Source: Azorinus chamasolen
Taxonomy: Eukaryota > Mollusca > Bivalvia > Cardiida > Solecurtidae
NCBI GenBank assembly: GCA_963576725.1
Contig: OY755252.1
Location: 41,619,552 to 41,683,551 of the forward strand
Length of the DNA stretch: 64,000 nucleotides
Direction: 5' to 3'
Both the position numbers and the translations under genes were made by a program. The notes beneath the pieces were generated by a model, which was given only the letters and a program-made list of their open reading frames with translations, did no database searches and was not told the DNA's origin. This document shows, one piece after another, positions 1 to 10,544 of the stretch (position 1 is the stretch's first letter; the number at the start of each line of letters is the position of its first letter).

Positions 1-58
1 CCCTCTTGTTTAGATTTGAATTGTGCGCATTTTGAGGACACTAGGCATGCATGGATCA

Positions 59-135
59 ACTCTTTCACTGCCACGTGTTGTCGTCTGCAACAGCTGTCGT
101 CTGCTTCAATTTTCTGTTTTTTTGGATTGAGATTC
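59..135 (+). mobile_element. Family E MITE end (fragment)
   Basis: Begins CTCTTTCACTGCC and continues with two GTCGTCTGC motifs. It matches, in reverse orientation, the right end of the complete family E copy at 23610-23812. The rest of the element is missing or is replaced by the microsatellite that follows. Assignment rests on this within-window comparison. Confidence 0.5.
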
Positions 136-149
136 AAAAACTATGATCA

Positions 150-512
150 AAGTTGTCTATCTGTATGTTAATCTGTATGTGTGTCTGTATATGTATCTGC
201 ATGTGTGTCTGTATGTGTGTTTGTATATGTGTCTGTATGTGTGTCTGTATGTGTGCCTGTATGTATGTCAGTATGTTTATCTGTAGTGGTGTCTGTATGT
301 GTGTATGCATGTGTGTTTATATGTGTGTCTGTATGTGTGTCTGTATGTGTATATGTATGTGTATCTGTACGTGTATGTATGTGTGTATATCTCTCTTTCA
401 TTGTCTCTGTCTGTCTGTGTATCTCTCTGTCGTTTTCTCTGTCTGTCTGTCTGTCCGTTTGTCTGTCGCACAATCTCTCTCGCTATCTCTGTCTGTGTCC
501 CTGTATGTTTGC

Positions 513-598
<86 letters not shown>
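150..598. repeat. Compound microsatellite (TG/TGTC-rich, then CT)n
   Basis: A TGTATGTG/TGTCTG-rich tract runs to about 470, followed by CTGT/CTCT tracts and an uninterrupted (CT)n run at about 515-596. Long open frames cross it on both strands (cysteine/valine- or serine/leucine-rich, or Arg-Glu and Thr-His repeats). They are a by-product of the simple repeat and not genes. Confidence 0.95.
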
Positions 599-599
<1 letters not shown>

Positions 600-601
<2 letters not shown>

Positions 602-1324
602 GTTGGTATTCTTCTGAGCACGGAAAACGTTTTGGGTCTTTCTCCAAGTATAATTAGCTGGACGTCACTGTTACTATTGAAGCAACTTTCCATCATCATG
701 AATGTGTAAACTAAATAGGCACGCCCTTTCCTTAAATTCTGTTATGACACGTATTTAAGTAAGTATATAATTACATGCACTCTTCTTTGGGCATGAACTT
801 TGTTTATCTTTAAAAGACCGCTAACTCTTATCCCCGTCTTCTGGGACATTTGCAAACAACCTAGATCCAGAAAAGATGCCGAGTAACTCGACGTCTAACA
901 GGAATCAAACTGTTCCAGACTCGACCAATAGCGTCTTAGAAACTTGAGTGAATCGCAAGTGGTCGAACAAAAATTCACCAGAACAAAACTTAAGGAGATA
1001 TTATTATGTTACAGAGTGGTAAGATTTAATAGACATTTGAAGTACACCATTTGGTGCAAGATGACACCATTGTAAACCGAAGCTGACACCTATAATGAAC
1101 GTAAAGTTGAACAAACAATCTCTGTATGGGAAAACTACTGTATCGTGTATTACAATAACACTGAATAATATATACACTCATACAGACGTGGTAGTGTTTA
1201 ACCCTTTACCTGATAGAAGCGGCTTTTAGCGTGTTTGATTTATTCCTCCGCTGAAGAAAATAGTTCAAATTCATACAGTCATGAACATATTGCATAATAA
1301 ATATTTTCTATATCCTAGTAGGTG
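600..1324. other. Intergenic, one degraded family J fragment
   Basis: Positions 855-965 resemble family J (AACCTAGATCCAG followed by a GATGCCGAGTAACTCG core). Nothing else recognisable is seen in this AT-rich stretch: no coding frame and no clear inverted repeat. Confidence 0.4.
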
Positions 1325-1328
1325 GTAG

Positions 1329-1400
1329 CTTAAAGCAGGCTGAAAGTAAAGCAGAATGCGCCTTAAGGCGCATTCTGCTTTACTTTCAACCTGCTTTAAG
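1329..1400. repeat. 72 bp near-perfect palindrome
   Basis: Two 36-base arms meet with no loop and differ at a single position. The centre is GCGCCTTAAGGCGC. The outer arms (CTTAAAGCAG, GAAAGTAAAGCAGAA) resemble the arms of the family C/I MITEs (CTTAATGCAGG, AAAGTAATGCAGAAAG), so this is probably the hairpin core of a C/I-related MITE. Confidence 0.85.
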
Positions 1401-1474
1401 TGGTCATATGTCTTCAAAACTAGAAACAGGCTATTGGGTAAAGGTTTAACTCTTACTGTGATGAAAAAACAATA

Positions 1475-1640
1475 CAGTGAAGCCCCGCTAATGCGACCAC
1501 CTAAAAGAGGTATAATTCTGGGTGCTAGTTACAGGTGGTAGCTTAATGCAGGATTACTTTTGTCCTGCATTAATCAACCACCTGATTATAAAGACACCCA
1601 TGTTTATTCACTAAGTGGTCCCATTGTAGGGGATCTACTG
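1475..1640 (+). mobile_element. Family I pogo-like MITE, complete
   Basis: Starts CAGTGAAGCCCCGCTAATG and ends GTAGGGGATCTACTG, with a TA dinucleotide directly outside each end (1473-1474 and 1641-1642). Subterminal GCGACCACCT repeats inverted as AAGTGGTC, and the interior holds a TTAATGCAGG...CCTGCATTAA hairpin. CAGT ends with TA target duplication are typical of pogo/Tigger-type Tc1-mariner elements. It has no coding capacity. Confidence 0.75.
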
Positions 1641-1664
1641 TATATATGTCTGCCAACACGATGA

Positions 1665-1790
1665 TCTGTTGCATGTTTTAGAAACTATCGACCGAGTGTC
1701 AAACAGCTTGGATCCAGATGAGACGCCGAGTTACTCGGCGTCTCATTTGGATCTAAGTTGTTTGCAAACGAAAGACAAATCGCACCTAGC
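1665..1790. mobile_element. Family J hairpin MITE
   Basis: Core hairpin GGATCCAGATGAGACGCCG / CGGCGTCTCATTTGGATC around AGTTACT, flanked by GTGTCAAACAGCTT and AAGTTGTTTGCAAA. Related copies lie near 5675, 9540, 24220, 30470, 32690, 39870, 55350, 60700 and 62350. Termini are not clear in this copy. Confidence 0.65.
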
Positions 1791-1924
1791 CGCTCAATTA
1801 ACAGCCCATAATTGTTTATAATTTATGTGGAGTCAATACAGTATGAACTCGTCAAATTTGAGAGAGGCATTTGAATGACAATCAGTGCAGCCCCTGATCA
1901 GAGGAATCCTTTTAGGGCACTGAC

Positions 1925-2101
1925 TACTTCATTGGCTATTTTTAGATACAACCTCTTTGAATTAATCTAATTAATGTAATTTGAAACCATTGTGATAAAT
2001 AGAGCATTTGCTCCTATAGAGGCAAATGCTCTAATTATCACAATGGTCTCGCAAAGCGACTTTTATAGAGTCGTCAAAAGTCGTCAATATGAGGGAATGG
2101 G
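1925..2101. mobile_element. Family B piggyBac-like MITE
   Basis: The interior hairpin CCATTGTGATAAATAGAGC / GCTCTAATTATCACAATGG surrounds CATTTGCTCC. The right end reads ATGAGGGAATGGG followed by TTAA at 2102-2105. The left end (CATTGGCTATTTTTAG) is degraded and its TTAA is lost. The TTAA-plus-GGG boundary is confirmed for this family by the filled/empty site pair at 55073-55248. Confidence 0.65.
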
Positions 2102-2188
2102 TTAACGAGTTAAAGTACATATCACCCGAGAATGTGTTTATAATGAAAACACAGTCTGTTGTGATTCTGTTAAAGAATTGTTATTTAA

Positions 2189-2435
2189 CCCTTCCCTCCA
2201 TTTATATTTATATAAGAAATAATGACGTCATGAATATCAGTTAGATTAATTTGTTATAATAGCACATGGACGCAGGAATTGTTTACCTCGGCAGAAACCG
2301 TAGAATCATAATCTATATCATCTCATAAGCAAACAGAGTAGATCCTGATCAGACGGCTCCTATTGGAGCCGTCTGATCTGGGTCTAATCTGTTTGCAAAT
2401 TCATATAAAGGCGTGTTTATGGAGTAAAGAGATAA
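2189..2435. mobile_element. Family A piggyBac-like MITE
   Basis: TTAA at 2185-2188 followed by CCCTTCCCTCC. It then has the family A block (ATAATGACGTCATGAATAT), AGCAAACAGAGTAGATCC and the hairpin GATCAGACGGCTCC / GGAGCCGTCTGATC. The right end GGAGTAAAGAGATAA is a mutated GGAGTAAAGGGTTAA. Confidence 0.75.
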
Positions 2436-2496
2436 ACGATTGAATGTACTTTTATATGCAGAAGAATATTATCGAATTTATATCAATAATACTTAA

Positions 2497-3105
2497 CCCT
2501 TTCCACCGTAGATATGCCTTGCTTAGGTATTTTCAAACAGGGTAGACGCAGATCGGACGGCTCCTGTAGAGTTGTGTCCTTATTTCTACACAATTCCTAA
2601 AATGAAATATCCTGAAGGACAGGGTTATATAAACAATTGACCTTTTATCCTTCTTTCCGGTAACCAGCTGTAAAACTGATGTTTACTCAACCCTTTTCAC
2701 ACCTTTGCAAACAATGTAGACACATAGCAGATGGCTCGTTTTGGAGCCTCAAGGTCTGCTGTGTTTGCTTATCTGATCGTTCAGTTTGTGCTAGAGACAA
2801 AAAAAATGTATCGATTCACCATTATAAACACCAGCTAGTAAGTATTTATGATGTCATAATTTCTATTATGAATATTCAACAGCGAAAGCATTAATTCTTT
2901 ACTCAATGTATATTGATGCAAGAAATGAAGAGTGTACTGTATGAACATTGTTTAGCTTAATATTTATAAGTTCATACCAGTATGTACAATACAACGTTTT
3001 GCCCTGTTATAAGCTGAACTATTATATCTATCATTCAATAAACAAACAGAACAGACCCTGATCAGACGGCTTCTACAGGAACCGTCCGGTCTAGGTCTAC
3101 TGGGT
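2497..3105. mobile_element. Cluster of three degraded family A copies
   Basis: Fragment 1 (2497-2620) starts after TTAA at 2493 with CCCTTTCCACC and keeps only one hairpin arm. Fragment 2 (2686-2895) keeps a mutated hairpin (AGATGGCTCG, GGAGCCTCAAGGTCTG) and the TAATAT/GTCATAAT block. Fragment 3 (about 2995-3105) keeps AACAGACCCTGATCAGACGG and part of the opposite arm. Confidence 0.55.
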
Positions 3106-3757
3106 CAGCAACGGCGTTCAAAGACTCTGTGGAGTGAAGGCGTTCAGATGCGTATCTGCTTAGTGAAGGCGTTCAGAGGCGTATCTGTTTAGTGAAGGCG
3201 TTCAGAGGCGTACAGAGGTATATCTGTGGAGTGAATGCATTCAGAGACGTATCTGTGGAGTGATGGTGTTCAGTGGCGTATCTTTGGAGTAGCGAAGGCG
3301 TTCAGAGACGTATCTGTGGAGAGACGGCGTTCATAGGCGTGTCTGTTTAGTGAAGGCGTTCGGAGGCGTATCTATGGAGTGACGGCGTTCAAAGGCGTTT
3401 CTGTGGAGTGACGGAGTTCAGAGACGTATCTGCGGAGTGATGGCGTTCGGAGGCGTATCTGTGGAGTGACGGCGTTCAGAGACGTTTCTATGGAGTGACG
3501 GCGTTCAGTGACGTTTTCTATGGAGTGACGGCGTTCAGAGGCGTACATGTATCCATGGAGTGACGGCGTTCGGGTGCGTATCTGTGGAGTGACGGCGTTC
3601 GGAGGCGTATCTATGGAGTGAAGGCGTTCAGAGGCGTATCTGTGGAGTGACGGCCTTCGGAGGCGTATCTATGGAGTGAAGGCGTTCAGAGGCGTATCTG
3701 TGGAGTGACGGCCTTCGGAGGCGTATCTATGGAGTGAAGGCGTTCAGAGGCGTATCT
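3106..3757 (+). repeat. 29-30 bp minisatellite, left part
   Basis: About twenty imperfect units with core GGAGTGACGGCGTTC followed by RGAGGCGTATCTRT. Units vary in sequence (AAGGCG against ACGGCG) and some carry small insertions such as GTACATG. The array resumes at 5257 after the inserted element, so both parts were one locus. Confidence 0.9.
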
Positions 3758-5256
3758 GGGTGATTCTTCAAAAATTTGTAATTTTGCCTACAATTTTTTC
3801 AAAAACATTTTGCTCATAAAACCGTTTGCTTAACACGTATACCATAACTATGAACTGTCTTTGACTTATAAAGAGTAATGTCCGTGCTGATTGTTCAATA
3901 GAATTTTTTTTTTTTACATTTTATAAATTGCCAATGACCTGAAAATGTCATTACCGCAACGATGTATAATTGGACCTCGTTTTATCTTAATATTTAGTTA
4001 AAGGGTGTTTATCGTTCATGATGTGTGTAAATTATGAATATGAATAACGTAATTCTGTTTCTTTTAGTAATACATCTTACAAAATCAAAAATTGTCTCTT
4101 AAGGTGATGGAAACAGCTAATTTTTAAGATTTTGATGTATCGAAATTGTCTCCAAAGTGTTACTAAATTTCTTTTAATTAACTAAAAGCATGCTTTATAC
4201 TAGCTTTAGGACTAATTTATCGTAAAAGTATACAGTTCAAACATTTCCATTGCTCAACTTTTAAAAAATGGCAAAAAAAATGCCAAAAAATGAATGAAAA
4301 ACGTTTCGGTAATGACGTTTCGGTAATGACGTTGCGGTAATGACAGCAAAAAGTAAAGCCAAATGGTACTGAATTTATTCAGAAATATTATTTATTTTGT
4401 TTTTGGATGCAAGTTAAAGTCGTATTTTCACAAAATAGTTGTAAGATACCAAAATAATTAAGGGTTATGTCAGTACCGAAACACAGGCCGTTTCGGTAAT
4501 GACCGTTTCGGTAATGACAACTTTGTTTATTTTTCATAATTTCAGGCATTTACCCAGTACATGTTTCAATTATTTTATGCATTTAAGCATCGTGTACACA
4601 CAGCGTATACGACAAGATCTGTTAACATGAATTTATAGTTCAGCTTGCCTGGTTTGAGGGCGTTTCGGTGCTGACGGCCTAAAAACATAATCAATAGAAA
4701 TAGATGTTTGGGAGGCCATTTCTTATAATAGAACTGGGATTGCTAATTCGAAGTGTACCCTATAATGACTGCATGGGGAAAACCTTCTGATGACGTCAGA
4801 AGGGATTTCCCTTAATTTCAAGATAAAATAGGTACAGGCTAAAACACCATACCGTTTCGGTACTGACAGGAAATCGAGGGACAAAAATCAGCAGCTGAAA
4901 AAAGCCACTAAAGATTAAACTAACAGCTATATTTTGTATTCATTCATTCTATGATAATATAATGACATTATCAATAGAGAAAAATTATCAAATTTATGAT
5001 GATTTAAGGTCAAGATATCTCATTCTATTATGTGTTGTATCATGAGGGACATGGGAATTTTGCACCCCCTTTCATATTTCAAACTCGATTCCAAGAAAAT
5101 GAACATAAATTCTCACTGGTTATCACTGTATTCTCACTAAGGTATGTCATATTAACTAGGCAAAGATAAACTATTCTTATAAAAGTAAATTTTTATGACT
5201 TTTAAATCATGTGAAAGGTGAGGGACAGCATATTACACATTTTTGAAGAATCACCC
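3758..5256. mobile_element. 1.5 kb non-coding element with terminal inverted repeats
   Basis: Ends GGGTGATTCTTCAAAAAT and its reverse complement, with one mismatch in the first 25 bases. ATCT is duplicated on both sides (3754-3757 and 5257-5260), and the surrounding minisatellite normally has a single ATCT there, so the target site is inferred directly. There is no open frame of useful length. Inside are nine copies of a 14-base motif, GTTTCGGTAATGAC or one- to two-base variants, in both orientations. The 4 bp target duplication and ends do not match a superfamily I can name with confidence. Probably a non-autonomous DNA transposon. Confidence 0.8.
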
Positions 5257-5625
5257 ATCTATGGAGTGACGGCGTTCAGAGATGTTTCTGTGGAGTGATG
5301 GCGTTCAGAGAGGTATATGTGGAGTGACGGCGTTCGGAGGCGTATCTGTGGAGTGACGGCGTTCAAAGGCGTTTCTGTGGTGTGACGGCGTTCAGAGGCG
5401 TTTCTGTGGAGTGACGGGTTCGGAGGCGTATCTGTGGAGTGACGGCGTTAAGAGACGTGTCTGTGAAGTGACGGCGTTCATAGGCGTTTATGTGGAGTGA
5501 CGGCGTTCATAGGCATATCTGTGAAGTGACGGCGTTCAGAGGTGTATCAGTGGATTGACGGCGTTCAGAGGCGTAGCTGTAGAGTGACGGCGTTCGGAAG
5601 CGTATCTGTTTAGTGAAGGACTCAA
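5257..5625 (+). repeat. 29-30 bp minisatellite, right part
   Basis: About twelve further units of the GGAGTGACGGCGTTC repeat seen at 3106-3757, starting directly at the ATCT target duplication of the inserted element. Confidence 0.9.
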
Positions 5626-7015
5626 CTCCTATCTGTTACATTCTTTACTTATTTCAAATTCATTCAAGGTTTTGAGAAACTATTGGTAAAGTGTCAAACA
5701 GCCTGGATCCTGGTGAGTCGCTTAATTATTCTGCGTCCTAATTGGAAACAAAACTTTTTGAAATTGACAGATGCGTCCGAATCATACAGTCTTACACATG
5801 CCAGTCAGCTTGCACTTAGGAGGACAATGGCTAAAATATACAGTCAGATGGATCAGGGTGATGCATCTTCTTACTCAGAAGAAAATCAGCAGAAATTTCG
5901 TAATGTGACTTGTTAACGCCTACATGTAAGGCATCTCAAGTCTAAATGTAGTAGAACTTGCCATAAGCGACCCTTCATTTATTGAGGATATGAGTATACC
6001 TACGGAGTGAAGGGTTACAATAGTTATGTCAGTCGTCGAAATAAAAGGGACTGTTGAATACGATAATGCAACAGGCGCACTTGTGGCTTTTGTACATCCT
6101 GAAACACTTGCAATACGGATGTCTGATCAACGCGCGATTTCAAATTTACCAGTTATCTAAGGGGGGGGGGGGGGGGGGGGCTGTAACCCTTTTAACATTT
6201 ACAACATGAATATCCATGTCAGAAATAAAGTGTGTATGAATATAAAGTAGATTATTTTATGATGGTATATGAACACATGATTGTTTGGCCATACATAAAC
6301 ATAAGAGCGTTTCGGTCATGAATATCAGTTCATCAGCTGATTTCTGTAAATTGTAGAAGTACATATATATTTCAAAATCAAACAGGAGGATGTGTGTCTA
6401 GGTGGTTTGCAAAAGGCGTTAACCCTTATATAAACGCCCCTTTCACGCATTTGCAAACAGAGTAAACCCAGAATTGTTGTGATTGAGATATGTTTGTGTC
6501 TGGTAAATATCGGTTATACATTTCAAAGTAATATCTAAGTAATTAAACTTATCCACATTTTAATAGTTTTGCCCAATAAGATATAATATGTCCATTAACT
6601 CCTTATTTGGTCCAGTTTTGAAGTTAAATACAATTGTGCGTTTTGTATGTTTTTATTTCAATTCCCCATTCTTTGCAATATTTATATAGTGGCCCAGCAA
6701 TGTTTGCAAACTGTTCACAAATCAAATCAAATATCCTTTATTATTTCACCCAGTTCATGTGTTACATGGATTCATGGGGAAGAGTATACATAAGCATACA
6801 CAGACACTATATTCATATATACAGTAATGCCACATGTGCCATTGTGTAACATGTGCCATTGAGCATTTCCATTTTCTAAGATTGTTAAATAATTTCGGGC
6901 ATGAGAGATTTACTTACATACTCGTACAGGTACTAAAAATTCATGTACGTTCAGTGTTTAATTGGGATTCAAACTGGCTACTAGTCTCAATTCGTTTTGT
7001 ATTAGTTAAAAAGGC
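5626..7015. other. Mostly unassigned sequence with small repeat fragments
   Basis: A family J fragment lies at 5670-5780 (GTGTCAAACAGCCTGGATCC). A pure run of 20 G occurs at 6161-6180 (length may be unreliable). A truncated family A left end follows TTAA at 6419. Positions 6719-6743, read on the minus strand, give AATAAA followed by (ATTTG) repeats, which looks like the 3' tail of a LINE. No coding region is supported. Confidence 0.45.
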
Positions 7016-7232
7016 TTAACAAATTCCCTCATATTGACGCTGCAATGTTCATCTGTTAAAACCATTGTGATAAATAGAGCATTTGCTCCTTTATCACAAT
7101 TGTTTCAAATTACAAAATATATAAACTGTTCCTTTTCTCTAGTTAATGCTCCTTTTCGGTAGATTTATACAAAGAGGTAGGATCTAAAATAGCATATGAA
7201 GGAATGGGTTAAGCAGACTTCAATATGAAGGA
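7016..7232. mobile_element. Family B MITE with duplicated right end
   Basis: Has TTCCCTCATATTGACG at the left, the ACCATTGTGATAAATAGAGC arm with a shortened hairpin, TTTTCGGTAGATTTAT, and the end ATATGAAGGAATGGG followed by TTAA. A second copy of the last ~22 bases (CTTCAATATGAAGGAATGGG plus TTAA) follows at once, a small tandem duplication of the end. Confidence 0.7.
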
Positions 7233-7904
7233 ATGGGTTAAGCAGACTTCATATTTTCTGAAAGGCAACTTCTTATTGATAAGAACAAAACAAACGCGTT
7301 CCTCCAAAACTGACAATTATAGAAGTTTTGTTTTGGCAGACACCCTGGTACCAGATCAAAAGAAGAACAAAAATCGGTGTTTGATCTGAGACCAATCTGT
7401 GTTTTACTAAGCTGATATTTTATCTTATTTCACCCCCACTAGTTTCTGACCCTTTCATTGGATAGGAGCAGTCACGTGGCGAACTTCTATATTTCTATAA
7501 AGGGTCAGAAGCTGACCCACTATTGGCCCACCACAAAAAGGGCTGCCAATCAAAACAGTTCGTCTGTTTATTATTATTTTGATCCATGGCATTACCCATT
7601 GTAACAAATATTCGCTAAATATAACGGATTGGCACATTTGAAACACATATTTATTTAAAGGCATTTCAAAGCTCCTTATATTTATAAGTCCCCCCCCCCT
7701 CCCCTTATATACACAGTATCCAGCTGTGCTCCTGCAGTGTCCAGTCAGGGTCCATAGCCATAAGAGATAAAGTTATGCAATTATACATTGATCCTCTGTG
7801 ATGGTAGCCCGCCTTATCAGTGTGTGTATCAGATACCTGACAGTCAGCTCCAAAAATACACAGCATAGGGTTACTGGTTCAACATTCCTTTCGAAATGCC
7901 TTTA
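7233..7904. other. Unassigned intergenic sequence
   Basis: A C-rich tract lies at about 7690-7704. Short open frames here have no recognisable domain. I see no gene and no clear mobile element. Confidence 0.4.
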
Positions 7905-7905
7905 A

Positions 7906-8250
7906 CCCTTCGCTTGCTATTCACGTCAATATACCTACCTGTAGATAGTGAAGACCCAGATGAGACAGCTCCTGCAGGAGCTGTCTCATCAGGGTCTGCA
8001 TTATTTACAAGTTGATTGTGCAACCAGTGCACTCCACGGCAGTGATTGCACAGAAAACTACTTGTACACAGTGAAGATATACATGTATGTATTTATACAA
8101 CAGGGTCTGTTTGCTTATTGCATTATATAGATGTGATTATACCAATGTTAAACATTATGTGTTCATTTACCATTATAAAAGCTCAGCTAATAAATATTCC
8201 TCAAGTCATTATTATTTTTTATAAGAAAATTGAACATGTAAAGGGGTCAG
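7906..8250. mobile_element. Chimera of family D (left) and family A (right)
   Basis: TTAA at 7902-7905 is followed by the family D terminus CCCTTCGCTTGCTATTCACG, the D hairpin (GATGAGACAGCTCC / GGAGCTGTCTCATC) and D interior up to about 8095. From about 8105 (TCTGTTTGCTTATTGCATTA) the sequence follows the right half of family A through TAATAAATATTC to about 8250. The fusion could be a nested insertion followed by deletion, or a template switch. Confidence 0.6.
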
Positions 8251-8747
8251 ATCTACATAACTGATAATTATATTCTTTAGTTACAGAAGGGAGACAAGTC
8301 ATTAAAAATAACAGATGTTGCAATTCTACTTAGTTCCCTTCGTGTTAAAAACCCTTTGTACAAATAGTTTGACTTAAATAAACAATACATGTATATTTAT
8401 ATTTGTCAGGATCCAAACGGTTTACTAAAACCCATGTCACATATATTCTTTATTTGAGTCTCTTCATGGTAACAATAATACAAAGTCATCACTACATCTA
8501 TAAAATAACCATGCCATTCATAATTGATTTATAAGAGACTATACATATATCACATTATCATTTCATAATTATTGTACTATATCTATACAAGAATTAAAAA
8601 GTATATCAAATTAAAAAGTATATAGCCTCTGTTAATCTTACAAAGAAGACATCTGCATAATTATGTTTACATATGTCTGCTTATATAAAAACTACTTAAA
8701 TTAGAAAGCATATAAAAACTGATTACAGGAAAAACGGCCAAAAAAAT
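8251..8747. other. AT-rich stretch without recognised features
   Basis: Short A/T-rich direct repeats (AATTAAAAAGTATAT twice near 8595-8620) but no coding frame, no clear terminal repeats and no RNA gene. Confidence 0.4.
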
Positions 8748-8942
8748 AACGACTTCATGAATATTTATTAGCTGAAATTTTATAATAGTAAATGAACACA
8801 ACATGTTTAACGTTGGTATAATCACATCTTTATAATGTCATAAGTAAACAGAACAGACCCTGATCAGATGGGTCTTATAGGAACCGTCTGATCTAGGTCT
8901 ACTCAGATTGCAATTAGTATTTGCTTATTACAAGAAAAGGTT
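8748..8942. mobile_element. Family A MITE, left end lost
   Basis: Keeps GACTTCATGAATATTTATTAG, AGTAAACAGAACAGACCC, the hairpin GATCAGATGGGTC.../GGAACCGTCTGATC and an AAAAGGTTAA right end. The first ~30 bases with TTAACCC are missing. Confidence 0.65.
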
Positions 8943-9041
8943 AATCACTCACCTTATATATATGTCTTTAACACACTGGTATGAACATGCATGTATACAT
9001 GTTTCCATTTACCTTTTTCGAATGTTCATCATTTTCACGTA

Positions 9042-9290
9042 ACCCGTTCCCACCATGAATATTTATGTAAGAAATAATGACATCATAAATATTAATCAGA
9101 TAATTGTGTTATAACAGCACACGGACACATGACATTTTGGCCATGAGAGAAACTATAGAGTAATATCTATATTACATAGTATATCAAAAGCAAACAGAGC
9201 AGACCCTGATCAGACGGCTCCTGTAGGAGCCATCTGATATGGGTCTACTCTTTTGTAAATGGGCAGAAAGGCGTATTTATTGACTAAACT
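9042..9290. mobile_element. Family A MITE
   Basis: The left end GTAACCCGTTCCCACC is a mutated TTAACCCTTCCC. All interior blocks are present, including GAAATAATGACATCAT, AGCAAACAGAGCAGACCC and the hairpin GATCAGACGGCTCC / GGAGCCATCTGAT. The right TTAA is degraded. A short (GGACGTAC) direct repeat lies just beyond, at about 9408-9436. Confidence 0.7.
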
Positions 9291-9534
9291 ACCCAAATGT
9301 TTTTTAAGGGGGAGACACGACACAACTCACTATGAACATGCTTCAAACCAAATATCAAATCATTCCAGCATACACAAGCCAAGAGATATTTTGCGAATTT
9401 TACAGGGCGGACGTACGGACGGACGTACGGACGGACAAAGGTAAAACTTAATGCATCCGTCAACTAAAGGCAGGGCATAAATAAGTGCCTGCACAAAATT
9501 TGATTTTTCGACCGTGTGCCTATTTGTGATTCAG

Positions 9535-9655
9535 TCAAGCCTTTTTGAGAAACAATCGATCGAAGGACAAACAACTTGGACCCTGGTGGGACGTATAGTT
9601 ACTCAGAGTCGCATCTAGATCCAAGTTACATCAGAGCCAAGTCGTGATGAGCGGC
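9535..9655. mobile_element. Family J MITE
   Basis: TTTTGAGAAACAATCGATCG is followed by ACAAACAACTTGGACCCTGG and a partly mutated hairpin around ATAGTTACTCAGAG. Ends are not definable. Confidence 0.5.
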
Positions 9656-9663
9656 TTAATTGT

Positions 9664-9905
9664 TAAACCTTTCCTCCATGAATATTCATGTAAGAAAAAA
9701 TGACGTCATGAATATTGATTAGATTAATTTGTTATAATAGCACATGGACACAGGGGTTTTCAACAATGGCAGAGAGTGTATAATTACATGTATATTTATA
9801 TTATACCATAAGCAAACAGAGGAGATCCTGATCATGAGCCGTCTGATCTTGGTCTACTTTGTTTGCAAAATTGTATAAGGGCGCATTTATGGAGTCAATG
9901 GTTAA
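9664..9905. mobile_element. Family A MITE
   Basis: Begins TTGTTAAACCTTTCCTCC and carries AAATGACGTCATGAATATTG, the AGCAAACAGAGGAGATCC arm, a hairpin with a deletion (GATCATGAGCCGTCTGATC) and the right end GGAGTCAATGGTTAA. Confidence 0.7.
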
Positions 9906-10036
9906 ACTTCAAATATTTATTATGCTGAGAATTTTTCGTTGAATGTTCAGATTTCTCTCATTTCATTTGTTCAGACATCACTAGAGTGTCAAGCATTTGT
10001 ATCCGGATGAGATACAGAATTACGAAGTCGTAACCA

Positions 10037-10340
10037 CGTACTCCATAAATACGCCTTTTTATGACTTTGCAAACAGAGTAGACCCAGATCAGACGGTTCC
10101 AGCAAGAGGCGTCTGATCAGTGTCTGTTCTTTACTCCATAAAACGCCTTTCTACACCTTTGCAAACAGCCGTCCCAGACCAGACGGCTCCTATAGGAGGT
10201 CAGCTCTGTTTGCTAATGGAATTTGAAAGATCTGGGTCTTTAGTTTCTAAAACGGCTACAATGTTCTACCTTCCATATTCCATTATAACTATTTGTCCAT
10301 GAATATTCAATATTGAATTTTGTCATAAATATAGGATAGA
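10037..10340. mobile_element. Two family A copies, nested or tandem
   Basis: Two successive left segments (TACTCCATAAATACGCC at 10046 and TACTCCATAAAACGCC at 10132) each lead to a GCAAACAG...GACGG arm. The second continues into the variant right half GCTAATGGAATTTGAAAG...ACCTTCCATATTCC that is also seen at 14030 and 61640. Confidence 0.6.
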
Positions 10341-10544
10341 GGGTTGTCAAATGAAGATGTCAAATTCCTCTTTAGAATTCATTAAAGAGTTAACTTTTAT
10401 TGGCGTTGTACAATGTACTTATTACACCATTCGGTCTGTATTAAGTAACCACATGTTTTTAAGACCCATACTTATACCTCTGTTTGTGGTCGCATTAGAG
10501 AGGTTTTACTGTATCTGCTTTATATCGGTAGCCTCAACAATTTA

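Noticed and set aside
153..709. Open frames of 100-158 codons on both strands
   Set aside because: All are translations of TG, TGTC and CT simple repeats (Cys/Val, Ser/Leu, Arg/Glu, Thr/His runs).
6161..6180. 20-base G run as a G-quadruplex or origin signal
   Set aside because: A homopolymer of this length is more likely a slippage product or sequencing artefact; no supporting context.
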